From Streptomyces sp. NRRL F-6131 (GTDB lineage: Bacteria > Actinomycetota > Actinomycetes > Streptomycetales > Streptomycetaceae), in assembly GCA_000719695.1 (NCBI GenBank), contig JOHN01000020.1:52863-116862 (forward strand): DNA of 64,000 bases, in the 5' to 3' direction. Within the stretch, counting starts at the first letter, position 1; the number at the start of each line of letters is the position of its first letter. Under the pieces are notes generated by a model. It did no database searches and was not told the origin of the DNA. It worked only from the letters and a program-made list of their open reading frames with translations. Positions 10,701 through 18,170 of the stretch are shown here, one piece after another. The position numbers and the translations under genes were made by a program.

Positions 10701-11586
10701 CGCCGTGGCCCAGGGGCGCGGCGACGCCCTGGAGGCGATCGACCCGGGCGCCGTCCGCCCGTCCGTCGACCTGCTGCGCACCGTCCTGGAACACGCGGGC
10801 GGCCTGCCGGAGGCCCGGCTGGCCGGGTTGCGCCCGCTGGTCCGGCGTCTGGTGGACGAGCTGAGCCGGGAGCTGGCCACCACGCTGCGCCCGGCCCTGA
10901 CCGGGATCAGCGTGCCGCGCCCGAGCCGGCGCCCCGGCGGCGGCCTGGACCTGCACCGCACCATCCGCGCCAACCTCGCCACCGCCCGCCCGGCGGCGCC
11001 GTCGGGCGGCTCCGGCGCGGCCTCCCCGGACGGCGGCATGGTGATCGTGCCGGAGCGCCCGGTGTTCCGGACCCGGGCCCGGCAGGCGTCCGACTGGCGG
11101 CTGATCCTGGTCGTGGACGTCTCCGGCTCGATGGAGTCGTCCACCGTCTGGGCGGCGCTGACCGCCTCGATCCTGGCCGGGGTGCCCTCGCTGAGCACGC
11201 ACTTCGTCGCGTTCTCGACCGAGGTCGTCGACCTGACCGACCGGGTGACGGATCCCCTCGGCCTCCTCCTGGAGGTCCGGATCGGCGGCGGCACCCACAT
11301 CGCCGCCGGACTGAAGTACGCGCGGGGGTTGGTGACGGTGCCGTCCCGCACGCTGGTCGCGGTGGTCAGCGACTTCGAGGAGGGCGGCCCGGTGGGCGGT
11401 CTGCTCACGCAGACCCGGGCCCTGGTCGACGCCGGCTGCCACCTGCTGGGGTGCGCGGCGCTCGACGACACCGGCACGGCCCGGTACTCGAAGGCGATCG
11501 CGAGCCGGCTGGTTTCGGCCGGGATGCCGGTGGCGGCGCTCAGCCCGCTGGAACTGGCCCGCTGGGTGGGGGAGAAGGTCCGATGA
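7798..11586 (+). CDS. DUF5682 family protein fused to a C-terminal VWA domain
   Basis: 1262 aa, ATG preceded by GAGAGG. The N-terminal part (PYLIGVRHHAPSLS, then LLVELPAEF) matches the start of DUF5682 proteins such as E. coli YehM. The middle carries Pro/Ala-rich linkers (about 610-625 and 835-880). The last 170 residues are a von Willebrand A domain with the metal site DVSGS (1107-1111) and a conserved GGGTHI segment giving the second metal-binding loop. In E. coli the equivalents are apparently two proteins, YehM and YehP, so this is a fusion. VWA domains bind Mg2+ and pair with MoxR ATPases, here the gene upstream. The stop overlaps the SWIM gene start (ATGA at 11583-11586). Cytoplasmic; substrate unknown. 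Confidence 0.88.
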   Translation: MSSAVPPRGAGPGLDDPRATVGTEAARLAASGVDTPGPYLIGVRHHAPSLSAVVPALLDAARPEVLLVELPAEFQPWLDLLADEATRAPVALAAAPAADRPDDLADTLGAEAGHGTGLAFYPFADFSPELVALRWARRHGVETVACDLPLAVRARHADRDRDRDRSGPDAARPGVADALRHRLTGRDDDEDLWDRLVETAAPGSTPEAVRRAALLVGWALRRDAEDGPGVDPYDLRREAWMRDRLREAGAGGRRVAAVIGAFHAPALTPAGPDLAPAAPAPDLVPAPAPGPTADHVVSLIPYTYPLLDARSGYPAGIRDPEWQHTVLDAGGDPERLADALTTTAVRICEALRTQDHPSGPADAREVVRLAGDLARLRALAAPGRGELVEAVQTVLAQGEPLGRGRAVARALEKVLVGSRTGEPTPAAPRSGLAPAVEQLLAGLGLPGPGDGAEPTARELRLDPLRSSLDRRRELLLHRLTVCGVPYAEPVDTTGAGGTETLTTRWRVRWTPAVAAMLTVAGTRGVTPAQAAEGALRERLRREQQADGPTAREVLRGLSEAAACGLPALTGTRLTQLTAVLPADGTLPELLDGLALLDRLTATHAAPAPEPTPEPVPKSARPGEGDPYLAALAAAGEIVTVAAVRQLEGLGGSDEADDARALVELARRADLSGGLRLRHALAELADRGSPMVRGAAGAVRVLLRHDEPALFGDRAASWIDGATGPDARHALGRSLVGLLTAAESLFSTAPEALEPVLERVATLPDHAFLDRLPALRGGFDTLSPAARDRLLTLVEERLGTRLDALPEEVAPALLAGWSRADLVARAALARRGLLPGRLPAPTDEAPTDEAPAVRPQDLAPAPAPAATPAPAPDPAPTTSHALGPAERWRLLLGRPGSGGSGGRAARLATALDELYGTGHGEGSGPGLDGRGGAGGNRGGREAPYPGVREWFEELAALFGPGIREEVLAAAVAQGRGDALEAIDPGAVRPSVDLLRTVLEHAGGLPEARLAGLRPLVRRLVDELSRELATTLRPALTGISVPRPSRRPGGGLDLHRTIRANLATARPAAPSGGSGAASPDGGMVIVPERPVFRTRARQASDWRLILVVDVSGSMESSTVWAALTASILAGVPSLSTHFVAFSTEVVDLTDRVTDPLGLLLEVRIGGGTHIAAGLKYARGLVTVPSRTLVAVVSDFEEGGPVGGLLTQTRALVDAGCHLLGCAALDDTGTARYSKAIASRLVSAGMPVAALSPLELARWVGEKVR

Positions 11587-13631
11587 CGGAGGCGGTGCGG
11601 GAGATGACGGGGACGCGGGCGCAGTGGCCGGCGGTGCGGCCGGAGGTGGTCGCCGAGGTGGTGGCCGGCCTGTCGGCGCGGTTGCAGAAGCGCCTGGACG
11701 GGGCCGCCGCCAAACTGGCCGACCGGCCGGTGGAACGGACGGGTGAGGACTGGCGGATCGCCGTGGACGAGGAGGCGGTGCTCGTCCTGCACGCGCCGGG
11801 CGGGGTGGTCGCCGACCAGGCCGACGTGCGCTGTGGCTGCCTGTTGGCGCCCGCGTGCGTGCACCGGGCCGCGGCCGTCACGGTCTGCCCGCTCGCCGAC
11901 GGGGAACCGCCTGTCGGGGAAGCGCCGCTCGGAGAGCCGGCCGGCGCGGAACAGCCGGTCGCGGACCGGCCCGCCGACGCCCCGGCCGCCGACGCGCCCA
12001 CCGGGGCCCCGGCCGCCGGTGCGCTCACCGCCGCGGAGCGGGCCGCCGTCGACCACCTGCACCGCGTGGGCACCGCCGTCCTCGCGGCGGGCGTGGGCGG
12101 GGCGGGCGCGGTGCTCCAGGCGGAGCTGCTGCGGGCGGCCCACCGGGCCCGGCTGGCCGGGTTGCACCGTCCGGCGGCCGCCGCGGTCGCGGTGGTCACC
12201 CGGGTCCGCGCGGCCCGGTCGGGCGAGCCGGACCACCGCCTCGCCGACCTGGTGGCCGGCCTGCGCGAACTGCTCGGCCTCACCACCGCCCTGGCCGCCG
12301 CCGGCACCGACGGCACTGCCGACCTGGCCGCGTCCACCGGCCCGGGCGTCGCCGAACTGCGCGGGACGGCCCGCCAGGCGTACGTGCCGGCGGGCGGGCT
12401 GCGGCTCTACGGGCTGTTCGCCGAGCCGGTGCTGACGGCCACCCACGCGGGTGTGCTCACCTGGGCCGTCGACGCGGGCGGCGGACTGCACACGATGGCC
12501 GAGATCATGCCGCACACCGACGCCGCGGCGGCGGCACCGCAGGCCGTCGGCGCCGGGAACCGGGCGGTCCGGCTGGGCGACGCGATGCTCAGCCACCGGG
12601 AGTTCACCCGGGCCGGGCTCGCCGTGCAGGGGGCGACCAGGTCGGCGGCCGGTCGGCTCGGGGCGGGCGCCTCGGTCCGGGCGGTCCGCGCGGCGGGGGC
12701 GGCCTGGACCGCGGAGCCGCTGGCCGGGCTCTGGGCCGAACCGCAGGCCGCGCAGGTGGCGCGCGCGCTCGGCGCGGCCGCGCTGCCCCCGGAGGTCCGG
12801 CCGGCCGGGAGCGAGCTGCTGTTCCTGGACGTGACCCTGCTCGGGGCCGTTCCGTACGGGCCGGGCGGCGAGCAGCGGCTGCTGGCGGAGTGCGACGGCC
12901 TGGTGGTGGCGCTCCGCGCCGCGCACGACCACCCGGGGCTGGCTCACCGGGGCAATCTGGCGCTGCTCGCCACCGCCCCGGGGCTGCGGTTGCGGGTGAT
13001 CGGCCGACTGGAGCGTTCGGCCCTTCCCGAGCTGCGCCTCCTGGCCGTCGGCCAACCACCGACCGAACAACCACCGACCGAACAACCACCGACCGGACAA
13101 CCACTGACCGGACGACCGCCGACCGGGCAGCCGGTCCCCGCCACGGCCCCGTCCCTCGCGCTGCCCGCCGATCGTGCGGGCCGGGTCAATCTCGGCCTGG
13201 AGCGGCTCCAGACGGCCGACCTCACCCTCCCGCCCCGGGACCTCTCCGAACCGGCCGCCGTGCGCGCCCCGGCGGCAGCGGCCCCGCCGACGACCCCCGT
13301 GCACCTGCTCGCCCGTCGGGTGGCGCAGGCGGTGACCGGCGGCCGGGCGGCGCTGGCGCTCGGGACCGGTACGGCGGACGGGGACCGGGCCCGACTGCGG
13401 TCGGCGGGTCTGGCCACCGGCGCCGCGCTGCTGGACGGTCTGCTGGGAGCGGCGCTGGACCAGCCGCGCGACGTCTTCGGCCGGGTGGTCGCGGACGACC
13501 ACGAGGCCTTCGCGGGAGCCTGGTTGGCGGCGGCCTGGTACGAGGAGGAGCTGGCCTCGGCCCTCTGCGCGACCGCGTGGTCCGAGGTGCTGCCCGCCGT
13601 GCTCCGGGAGGAGGCTCCGGCCGGCCCATAA
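11583..13631 (+). CDS. SWIM zinc-finger protein, YehQ-like
   Basis: 682 aa starting at an ATG that overlaps the VWA stop. A SWIM motif CGC(x5)CVH lies at C84, C86, C92 and H94, a zinc-binding fold used in DNA or protein contact. The rest is Ala/Leu-rich helices, a Pro/Ala linker (about 105-145) and a low-complexity stretch at 491-515 coded by a 15-bp tandem repeat. SWIM proteins of this type are the last member of yeh-like MoxR-VWA loci. It probably works in a complex with the VWA and MoxR proteins; function is not known. It is the last gene of the cluster. No hairpin terminator is obvious after the TAA. Confidence 0.85.
   Translation: MTEAVREMTGTRAQWPAVRPEVVAEVVAGLSARLQKRLDGAAAKLADRPVERTGEDWRIAVDEEAVLVLHAPGGVVADQADVRCGCLLAPACVHRAAAVTVCPLADGEPPVGEAPLGEPAGAEQPVADRPADAPAADAPTGAPAAGALTAAERAAVDHLHRVGTAVLAAGVGGAGAVLQAELLRAAHRARLAGLHRPAAAAVAVVTRVRAARSGEPDHRLADLVAGLRELLGLTTALAAAGTDGTADLAASTGPGVAELRGTARQAYVPAGGLRLYGLFAEPVLTATHAGVLTWAVDAGGGLHTMAEIMPHTDAAAAAPQAVGAGNRAVRLGDAMLSHREFTRAGLAVQGATRSAAGRLGAGASVRAVRAAGAAWTAEPLAGLWAEPQAAQVARALGAAALPPEVRPAGSELLFLDVTLLGAVPYGPGGEQRLLAECDGLVVALRAAHDHPGLAHRGNLALLATAPGLRLRVIGRLERSALPELRLLAVGQPPTEQPPTEQPPTGQPLTGRPPTGQPVPATAPSLALPADRAGRVNLGLERLQTADLTLPPRDLSEPAAVRAPAAAAPPTTPVHLLARRVAQAVTGGRAALALGTGTADGDRARLRSAGLATGAALLDGLLGAALDQPRDVFGRVVADDHEAFAGAWLAAAWYEEELASALCATAWSEVLPAVLREEAPAGP
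13053..13127. repeat. 15-bp tandem repeat inside the SWIM gene
   Basis: Five consecutive 15-bp units (first CAACCACCGACCGAA), the first four nearly identical and the fifth diverged. They encode pentapeptide copies of the QPPTE/QPPTG type. The period is a multiple of three, so copy-number change would not break the frame. Confidence 0.9.
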
Positions 13632-13646
13632 GGAGAACTATTTGCA

Positions 13647-13679
13647 CAAGCAGATATGCCGCGCCAAATGGCATACTTG
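13647..13679. promoter_or_regulatory. Probable MarR operator
   Basis: In an AT-rich patch 140-175 bp before the marR start. TATGCC (13655-13660) is mirrored by GGCATA (13670-13675), and outer CAAG (13647-13650) by CTTG (13676-13679). Two-part dyads like this are common MarR sites. Autoregulation is inferred from position. Confidence 0.5.
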
Positions 13680-13738
13680 GGCGGACCAGAACGTTCGAAC
13701 GGGTGCGGTCCTGCCGCCGACCGACGGGTCGACCCCGG

Positions 13739-13800
13739 CAGGACCACCCCGGCAGGACCACAGGACCGCAGGACCGCAGAACCAAGCACGACCGCAGGAC
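13739..13800. repeat. AGGACC(A/G)C microrepeats in the marR leader
   Basis: About six copies of an AGGACCRC octamer with small spacers lie between the operator-like dyad and the marR ribosome-binding site. No coding function is seen. Confidence 0.7.
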
Positions 13801-13820
13801 CGAGCAGAGAGAGGCGAGCC

Positions 13821-14288
13821 ATGGGGATCCAGGACGACGCCGCCGAGATCCGGGCCGGCGGCTGGCGGACGCTCGCCGCACTGCACGGGCTGATCGACTC
13901 GGCCCTGGAGAAGGCGTTGCAGGCCGAGCACCGCCTCTCGGTGGTCGAGTACACGGTGCTGGAGGCGCTGTCGCGGCAGGACGGCTGGCACATGCGGATG
14001 CAGCAGCTGGCCCGCGCGGCGGCCCTGAGCAGCAGTGCGACCACTCGATTGGTGAGCCGTCTGGAGGACCGCGGACTGCTCAGCCGCTACCTCTGCGCGG
14101 ACGACCGGCGCGGCATCTACACCGAGCTGACCGCCCAGGGTCGTGAACTGCTCCGGGCCGCCCGGCCGCTGCACGACGCGACCCTGGAGGCGACGCTCAC
14201 CGAGGCCGCCGACCTCCCCGAACTCGCGCCGCTGGTCCGCGCGCTCTACGACCTGGAGCTGGCCCCGGCCTCCCCGACGAAGTCCTGA
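13821..14288 (+). CDS. MarR-family transcriptional regulator
   Basis: 155 aa. ATG at 13821 follows a GAGAGAGG purine stretch; an in-frame upstream ATG at 13656 lies inside the operator-like dyad and is unlikely. The winged helix covers about 35-100: LSVVEYTVLEAL, MQQLARAAALSSSATTRLVS as the recognition helix, and a wing with DDRRGIYTELT (R-rich tip). Flanking helices form the dimer interface. MarR proteins repress their own and nearby genes until a phenolic or oxidant ligand binds. It points away from the SWIM cluster's end and converges on the conservon. The ligand cannot be told from sequence. Confidence 0.93.
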   Translation: MGIQDDAAEIRAGGWRTLAALHGLIDSALEKALQAEHRLSVVEYTVLEALSRQDGWHMRMQQLARAAALSSSATTRLVSRLEDRGLLSRYLCADDRRGIYTELTAQGRELLRAARPLHDATLEATLTEAADLPELAPLVRALYDLELAPASPTKS

Positions 14289-14313
14289 GCCCGGCATCGC
14301 CCGGAGCCCGGGT

Positions 14314-14886
14314 TCACCGCCGGGCGGCCAGCGCGTCCTCGTGGACCCGGTCGAGGAGGGCGAGCAGCAACTCCTTGCTGGACGCCCGCTCCCGGACGTC
14401 GCAGAGCACGACCGGCACGCCCGGATCGAGGTCGAGCGCGCGGCGGACGTCCTCGGGGGTGGAGTCACGGCGCCCGTGGAAGCAGTTGACGCCGATGGCG
14501 AAGGGGATGCCGCGCTGCTCGAAGAAGTCGACGGCGGCGAAGCTGGACTCCAGCCGGCGGGTGTCGGCCAGCACGATCGCGCCGAGCGCACCGAGCGCCA
14601 GGTCGTCCCACATGAACCAGAAGCGGAACTGGCCGGGCGTGCCGAACAGGTAGAGCACGAGGTCCTGGCGGACGGTGATCCGGCCGAAGTCCATCGCGAC
14701 GGTGGTGGTGGACTTGCCCTGGACGCCTTCGAGGCTGTCGACCCCGATGCTGGCCCGGGTCATCCGTTCTTCGGTCTGCAGCGGTTCGATCTCGCTGACC
14801 GAGCCGACCATGGTGGTCTTGCCGACGCCGAAGCCGCCGGCCACGAGGATCTTGACCGCGCCCGGCACCAGGCTCTGGGTCGTCAC
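14314..14886 (-). CDS. cvnD: Conservon GTP-binding protein CvnD
   Basis: 190 aa from a GTG at 14886, chosen because CCAGGAG lies 7 nt upstream and residue 12 onward matches the family start VKILVAGGFGVGKTT. P-loop GGFGVGKTT, switch region with DFGRI, and a G3-like LFGTPGQ are present, as in the MglA-like small GTPases of Streptomyces conservons. CvnD cycles between GDP and GTP and acts with CvnA-C at the membrane in signalling. An open frame runs upstream through the 15-bp repeats to 14994 but lacks a good ribosome site. It is the last gene of the cvnABCD set and converges with marR. Confidence 0.92.
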   Translation of the reverse strand: MTTQSLVPGAVKILVAGGFGVGKTTMVGSVSEIEPLQTEERMTRASIGVDSLEGVQGKSTTTVAMDFGRITVRQDLVLYLFGTPGQFRFWFMWDDLALGALGAIVLADTRRLESSFAAVDFFEQRGIPFAIGVNCFHGRRDSTPEDVRRALDLDPGVPVVLCDVRERASSKELLLALLDRVHEDALAARR

Positions 14887-14930
14887 GTCTGGTCTCCTGG
14901 AGGGGAACTGGGCGAAAAGCAGGAAACGGA

Positions 14931-14990
14931 ACAACTGAGAACTGAACAACTGAGAACTGAACAACTGAGAACTGCACAGCTGAGAACTGC
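14931..14990. repeat. Four-copy 15-bp tandem repeat between cvnC and cvnD
   Basis: Four copies of ACAACTGAGAACTGA (the last two with one or two changes) fill the cvnC-cvnD spacer. They are in frame with an open upstream extension of cvnD, which would read SSQLF repeats, but the better GTG start lies downstream. Confidence 0.93.
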
Positions 14991-15040
14991 ACAACGAGCG
15001 GACCGACCGGATCGGAACCCGGAGGCCCGGACCGTTCCGG

Positions 15041-15421
15041 TCAGAGCCTGCGAACGCCCTCGATCACGGCCCGGATCAGCGCGATGTCCGGTGCCTCGGC
15101 GAGCTGGACGGGTGCCCGGGTGAGGATCATCCGGGCCTCGGCGAGATCGTCCAGCAGCACCTTGACGACGCTCACCGGCAGGTCCAGGCTGGCCGCGATC
15201 TCGGCCACCGCCAGCGGGCGTTCGCGGCAGAGGTCGAGGATCGCGGCCGGTTCGGGCGTCAGTCGGCTGGTGTCCGTGCGCGGGTCGGCGGTGACCACCA
15301 GGGTGATCAGCGCGAAACCGTCACGGACCGGGCCGGTGCGCCCGTTGGTGATGGCGTAAGGGCGGACCAGATGGCCCGCGTCCTTGTCGTAGAACCAGGC
15401 CTCGTCGGCGTCGAGGGTCAC
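15041..15421 (-). CDS. cvnC: Conservon DUF742 protein CvnC
   Basis: 126 aa from a GTG overlapping the cvnB stop (GTGA). It shows the DUF742 pattern: WFYDKDAGHLVRPYAITNGR at the N-terminus, LDLCRERPLAVAEIAASLDL as a helix-turn-helix-like core, VKVLLDDLAEARMILTRAP, and a short C-terminal helix. DUF742 proteins are soluble partners of the CvnB roadblock protein and CvnD GTPase. Length is standard for the family. Followed by a 154-bp repeat-containing spacer before cvnD, unlike the coupled upstream junctions. Confidence 0.93.
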   Translation of the reverse strand: MTLDADEAWFYDKDAGHLVRPYAITNGRTGPVRDGFALITLVVTADPRTDTSRLTPEPAAILDLCRERPLAVAEIAASLDLPVSVVKVLLDDLAEARMILTRAPVQLAEAPDIALIRAVIEGVRRL

Positions 15422-15849
15422 GCACCGCCACCCACGCCCGGTTGGCCGGCGTCGCTGCGCGGCGCCGCGGTGAGGTACTGGCCGACCTGCTTGACCAGCA
15501 TGTTGATCTCGTAGGCCATGAGTCCGGCGTCGACCGCCTCGCTGGTGAGCACGGCGAGCCGGGCGCCCTGTCCGGCGGTGGTGACGAACAGGAACAGCTG
15601 GTCCATCTCGATCACGGTCTGCCGGACCCGGCCGCCGTTGAAACGGTGGCCGGCGCCCCGGGCGAGGCTCTGCAGCCCGGACGCCACGGCCGACAGGTGC
15701 TCGGCGTCGGCCCGGTCCAGGCCCTGGGAGAGCCCGACCAGCAGGCCGTCCTCGGAGAGGACGATGGCGTGCCGGGTCTCCGGGACCCGCGCCACCAGCT
15801 GGTCCAGCAGCCAGTTGAGGTCGCGCTGGGTGTCGGTGTACTGCGTCAT
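15418..15849 (-). CDS. cvnB: Conservon roadblock/LC7 protein CvnB
   Basis: 143 aa. The ATG at 15849 sits in a TGATG overlap with the cvnA stop; a GTG one codon upstream is an alternative. A single roadblock/LC7 domain spans about 8-120: LNWLLDQLVARVPETRHAIV, then LSEDGLLVG and the central helix LSAVASGLQSLA. Roadblock proteins form dimers that regulate small GTPases, here CvnD, and in conservons couple the membrane kinase-like CvnA to the GTPase. Confidence 0.94.
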   Translation of the reverse strand: MTQYTDTQRDLNWLLDQLVARVPETRHAIVLSEDGLLVGLSQGLDRADAEHLSAVASGLQSLARGAGHRFNGGRVRQTVIEMDQLFLFVTTAGQGARLAVLTSEAVDAGLMAYEINMLVKQVGQYLTAAPRSDAGQPGVGGGA

Positions 15850-18170
15850 CACTGCTGTTCCTTAGCTGCGGAAGGTGCGGCCGGGGCAGGGGGCGCGGCC
15901 GGCGCGTCCGCGTCGGGTGTCGTCGCACGGGCGGAGCGGGTGCCGCGCTGGATGGCGGCCATGGTGGCCCGCGAGCGCTGCGGCGAGAGGTCGTCCGCGG
16001 GCGGTCCGTAGGAGCCGGGCTGCCCGTACGGTCCGACGCCACCGCCGACCCCGCCGCCCCCGCCGACCGCGCCGCCCGGACCCGTCGGGCCGGGGTGGCC
16101 GTAGGACGCGGGCGCGGTGGCGGGAGCGCCGTACGTCCCGGGGTGGCCGAACGCCGTGCCGGGCACGTTGGCCTCCCGCAACTGTTCGGCGAGGCTGGCG
16201 TTGCGGACCCGCTGCGGCAGCACGCGCGGGGTGCGCAGCTCGCCGTCGGGTCCGTGGTCCAGGCGGTCCTCCTCGGCGCGCTGGTGCGTGGGTGCCACGC
16301 GTGCGGCGGGCGACCCGTCGGCGCCGCCCACCGGCGGCTCCCAGACGCCGGTCACAGCCGCAGCCGAGGCCGGGGCCGAAGCCTCGGTCCCGGGCCCGCC
16401 CGCTGTTCCGTCCACCGTGCCGTCCACCGCCACGGTCGGCCGCGCCCCGTCCGGGCCCGGCTCGGCCGTCGCCTCGTCGTACGGCCGGGGCAGGGTGGGC
16501 CGGGCCACGACCACCGCGCCCGGCAGGCCGGGGATCGTGGCACCCACCGGCAGGCCGCCGTTGACGGCCGCGTCGTGGTCGTCCCGGGCGCCGCCCAGGG
16601 GGTAGCGCGCGAGCAGTTCGCCGATCACCACGCTGCTGTCGACGTGGTCCGGCGCGCCGAGTTCCTCGGCCGGGACACCTCCGTACGGACCCGGAGCGGG
16701 CACCGGAGCAGGTACCGGCTCCGGTACTGGGGCCGCGCCGAGCGCGGGGAACCCCTGCGCCGCGACGACCTCGCGCGGCGGCACACCCTCCGCGCCGGTC
16801 CCGCCCGTTGCGCCCGTCCTGCCGGTCCCGCCGACCGGGTCGGACCCCGGGTCGGACGCCCCCGTGCCCTGCCCCGCCGCCGGGTTGGTGCCCAGCAGCC
16901 CGCCCAGCACCCCGGCGAGCGCGCCGGAGAGTTCCTGGTCGACCTCGCCGAGGTCGGCCTCGGGCCCGGTGCCCGGCAGGTCCGGCACCGGTGTCCGGGT
17001 GACCCGGGCGCCGGACGGCAGGCCGGGGAGCGCGGCCGGCTGTCCGGCCTGCTCCAGCAGCACCGCCGGGACCAGCACCACGGCCCTGGTCCCGCCGTAC
17101 GGGGAGGGCCGCAGGGTGACCTGGATGTCGTGCCGGGCGGCCAGTCGGGCGACCACGAAGAGGCCGAGCCGCAGGTCGTCGCCGAGCGCGGAGACGTCCA
17201 GCTCGGGCGGGTTGGCCAGGTAGTCGTTGAGCCGCTCGTACTCCTCCTCGGCCATGCCGAGGCCGCGGTCCTCGACCTCCACCGCGAGGCCCTTGGGGAC
17301 CTCCTGCGCGGAGACCTGCACCTGGGTGTACGGCGGGGAGAAGGTGGTGCCGTTCTCGATCAGTTCGGCGACCAGGTGGATCACGTCGGCCACGGCCTGG
17401 CCGCTGAGCGAGGTGCGGGGCACGCCCTGGACGACGACGCGCGAGTAGTTCTCGGTCTCGGAGACGGCGCTGCGCAGCACGTTGACCATGGGCACGGCGT
17501 TGCGCCAGCGCCGGGCGGGCAGCGCACCGCCGAGGATGACCAGGTTCTCGGCGTTGCGCCGCATCCGGGTCGCCAGGTGGTCGACCGCGAACAGTTCGCG
17601 GAGCAGCTCGGGTTCCTCGTGCTCGCGTTCCAGCGCGTCCAGCATGCTGATCTGGCGGTGGATCAGGATCTGGGTGCGCCGGGCGATGTTGAGGAAGACC
17701 TTCTTCGTCCCCTCGCGGCCCTGGGCCTGGTGGACGATGGCCGCGACGGCGGCCTGCCGGACGGCGGCGAGGCCGTCGGCGGTCTGCTGGACCTCGTCGC
17801 CGACCCGCCGCGAGGGGGCCCAGGCGGGCGGGGTCGGGACCGACTCGCCGGCCTGGAGACGGCCGACGACCTGCGGGATCTCGTGCTGGGCGATGGCCAG
17901 GGTGTCGGCGTGCAGGCCGGCGAGCCGGGCCGGGAGGATCCGCGCGGCGCGCACGCCGCGGACCAGGCTCCAGAGCACGACGGCGGCGACGACCGCGCTG
18001 CCCGCGTAGAGGGCGGTGCGCTCCCCGGCGTCGCGCAGCAGGTAGGCGGCGTAGCCCCAGGCGGCGGCGAGGCCGAGGGAGGGGACCAGCGCGAGGGCGA
18101 GGAGCGAGCTGCGGAGGGAGCCGGACCGGCCGGCGCGGTGGCCCGTCCGGGGGGCCGATATGCCTGGCAT
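15849..18170 (-). CDS. cvnA: Conservon sensor-kinase-like membrane protein CvnA
   Basis: 773 aa, ATG with AAGGA 6-8 nt upstream. Two membrane helices (about 22-45 and 54-70) with almost no extracytoplasmic loop, a linker, then a histidine-kinase-like ATPase: N box HLVAELIENGTTFSPP, G1 VEDRGLGM and a G2-like LRLGLFVVARLAARH. The last 350 residues are a Pro/Gly/Ala-rich disordered tail. Many CvnA proteins carry a large extracellular nitrate/nitrite-sensor-like domain; it is absent here. It heads cvnABCD with overlapping junctions to cvnB and cvnC. Input signal is therefore probably intramembrane or cytoplasmic. Confidence 0.92.
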   Translation of the reverse strand: MPGISAPRTGHRAGRSGSLRSSLLALALVPSLGLAAAWGYAAYLLRDAGERTALYAGSAVVAAVVLWSLVRGVRAARILPARLAGLHADTLAIAQHEIPQVVGRLQAGESVPTPPAWAPSRRVGDEVQQTADGLAAVRQAAVAAIVHQAQGREGTKKVFLNIARRTQILIHRQISMLDALEREHEEPELLRELFAVDHLATRMRRNAENLVILGGALPARRWRNAVPMVNVLRSAVSETENYSRVVVQGVPRTSLSGQAVADVIHLVAELIENGTTFSPPYTQVQVSAQEVPKGLAVEVEDRGLGMAEEEYERLNDYLANPPELDVSALGDDLRLGLFVVARLAARHDIQVTLRPSPYGGTRAVVLVPAVLLEQAGQPAALPGLPSGARVTRTPVPDLPGTGPEADLGEVDQELSGALAGVLGGLLGTNPAAGQGTGASDPGSDPVGGTGRTGATGGTGAEGVPPREVVAAQGFPALGAAPVPEPVPAPVPAPGPYGGVPAEELGAPDHVDSSVVIGELLARYPLGGARDDHDAAVNGGLPVGATIPGLPGAVVVARPTLPRPYDEATAEPGPDGARPTVAVDGTVDGTAGGPGTEASAPASAAAVTGVWEPPVGGADGSPAARVAPTHQRAEEDRLDHGPDGELRTPRVLPQRVRNASLAEQLREANVPGTAFGHPGTYGAPATAPASYGHPGPTGPGGAVGGGGGVGGGVGPYGQPGSYGPPADDLSPQRSRATMAAIQRGTRSARATTPDADAPAAPPAPAAPSAAKEQQ

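Noticed and set aside
6322..11442. Open frame of 1706 codons on the minus strand opposite the MoxR, VWA and DUF5682 region
   Set aside because: Product is low-complexity Gly/Ala/Arg without domains and lies opposite strong domain-bearing genes; typical antisense shadow in high-GC DNA.
14887..14994. N-terminally extended CvnD through the 15-bp repeats
   Set aside because: Extension lacks a ribosome site, while GTG 14886 has GGAG at good spacing and matches the family start.
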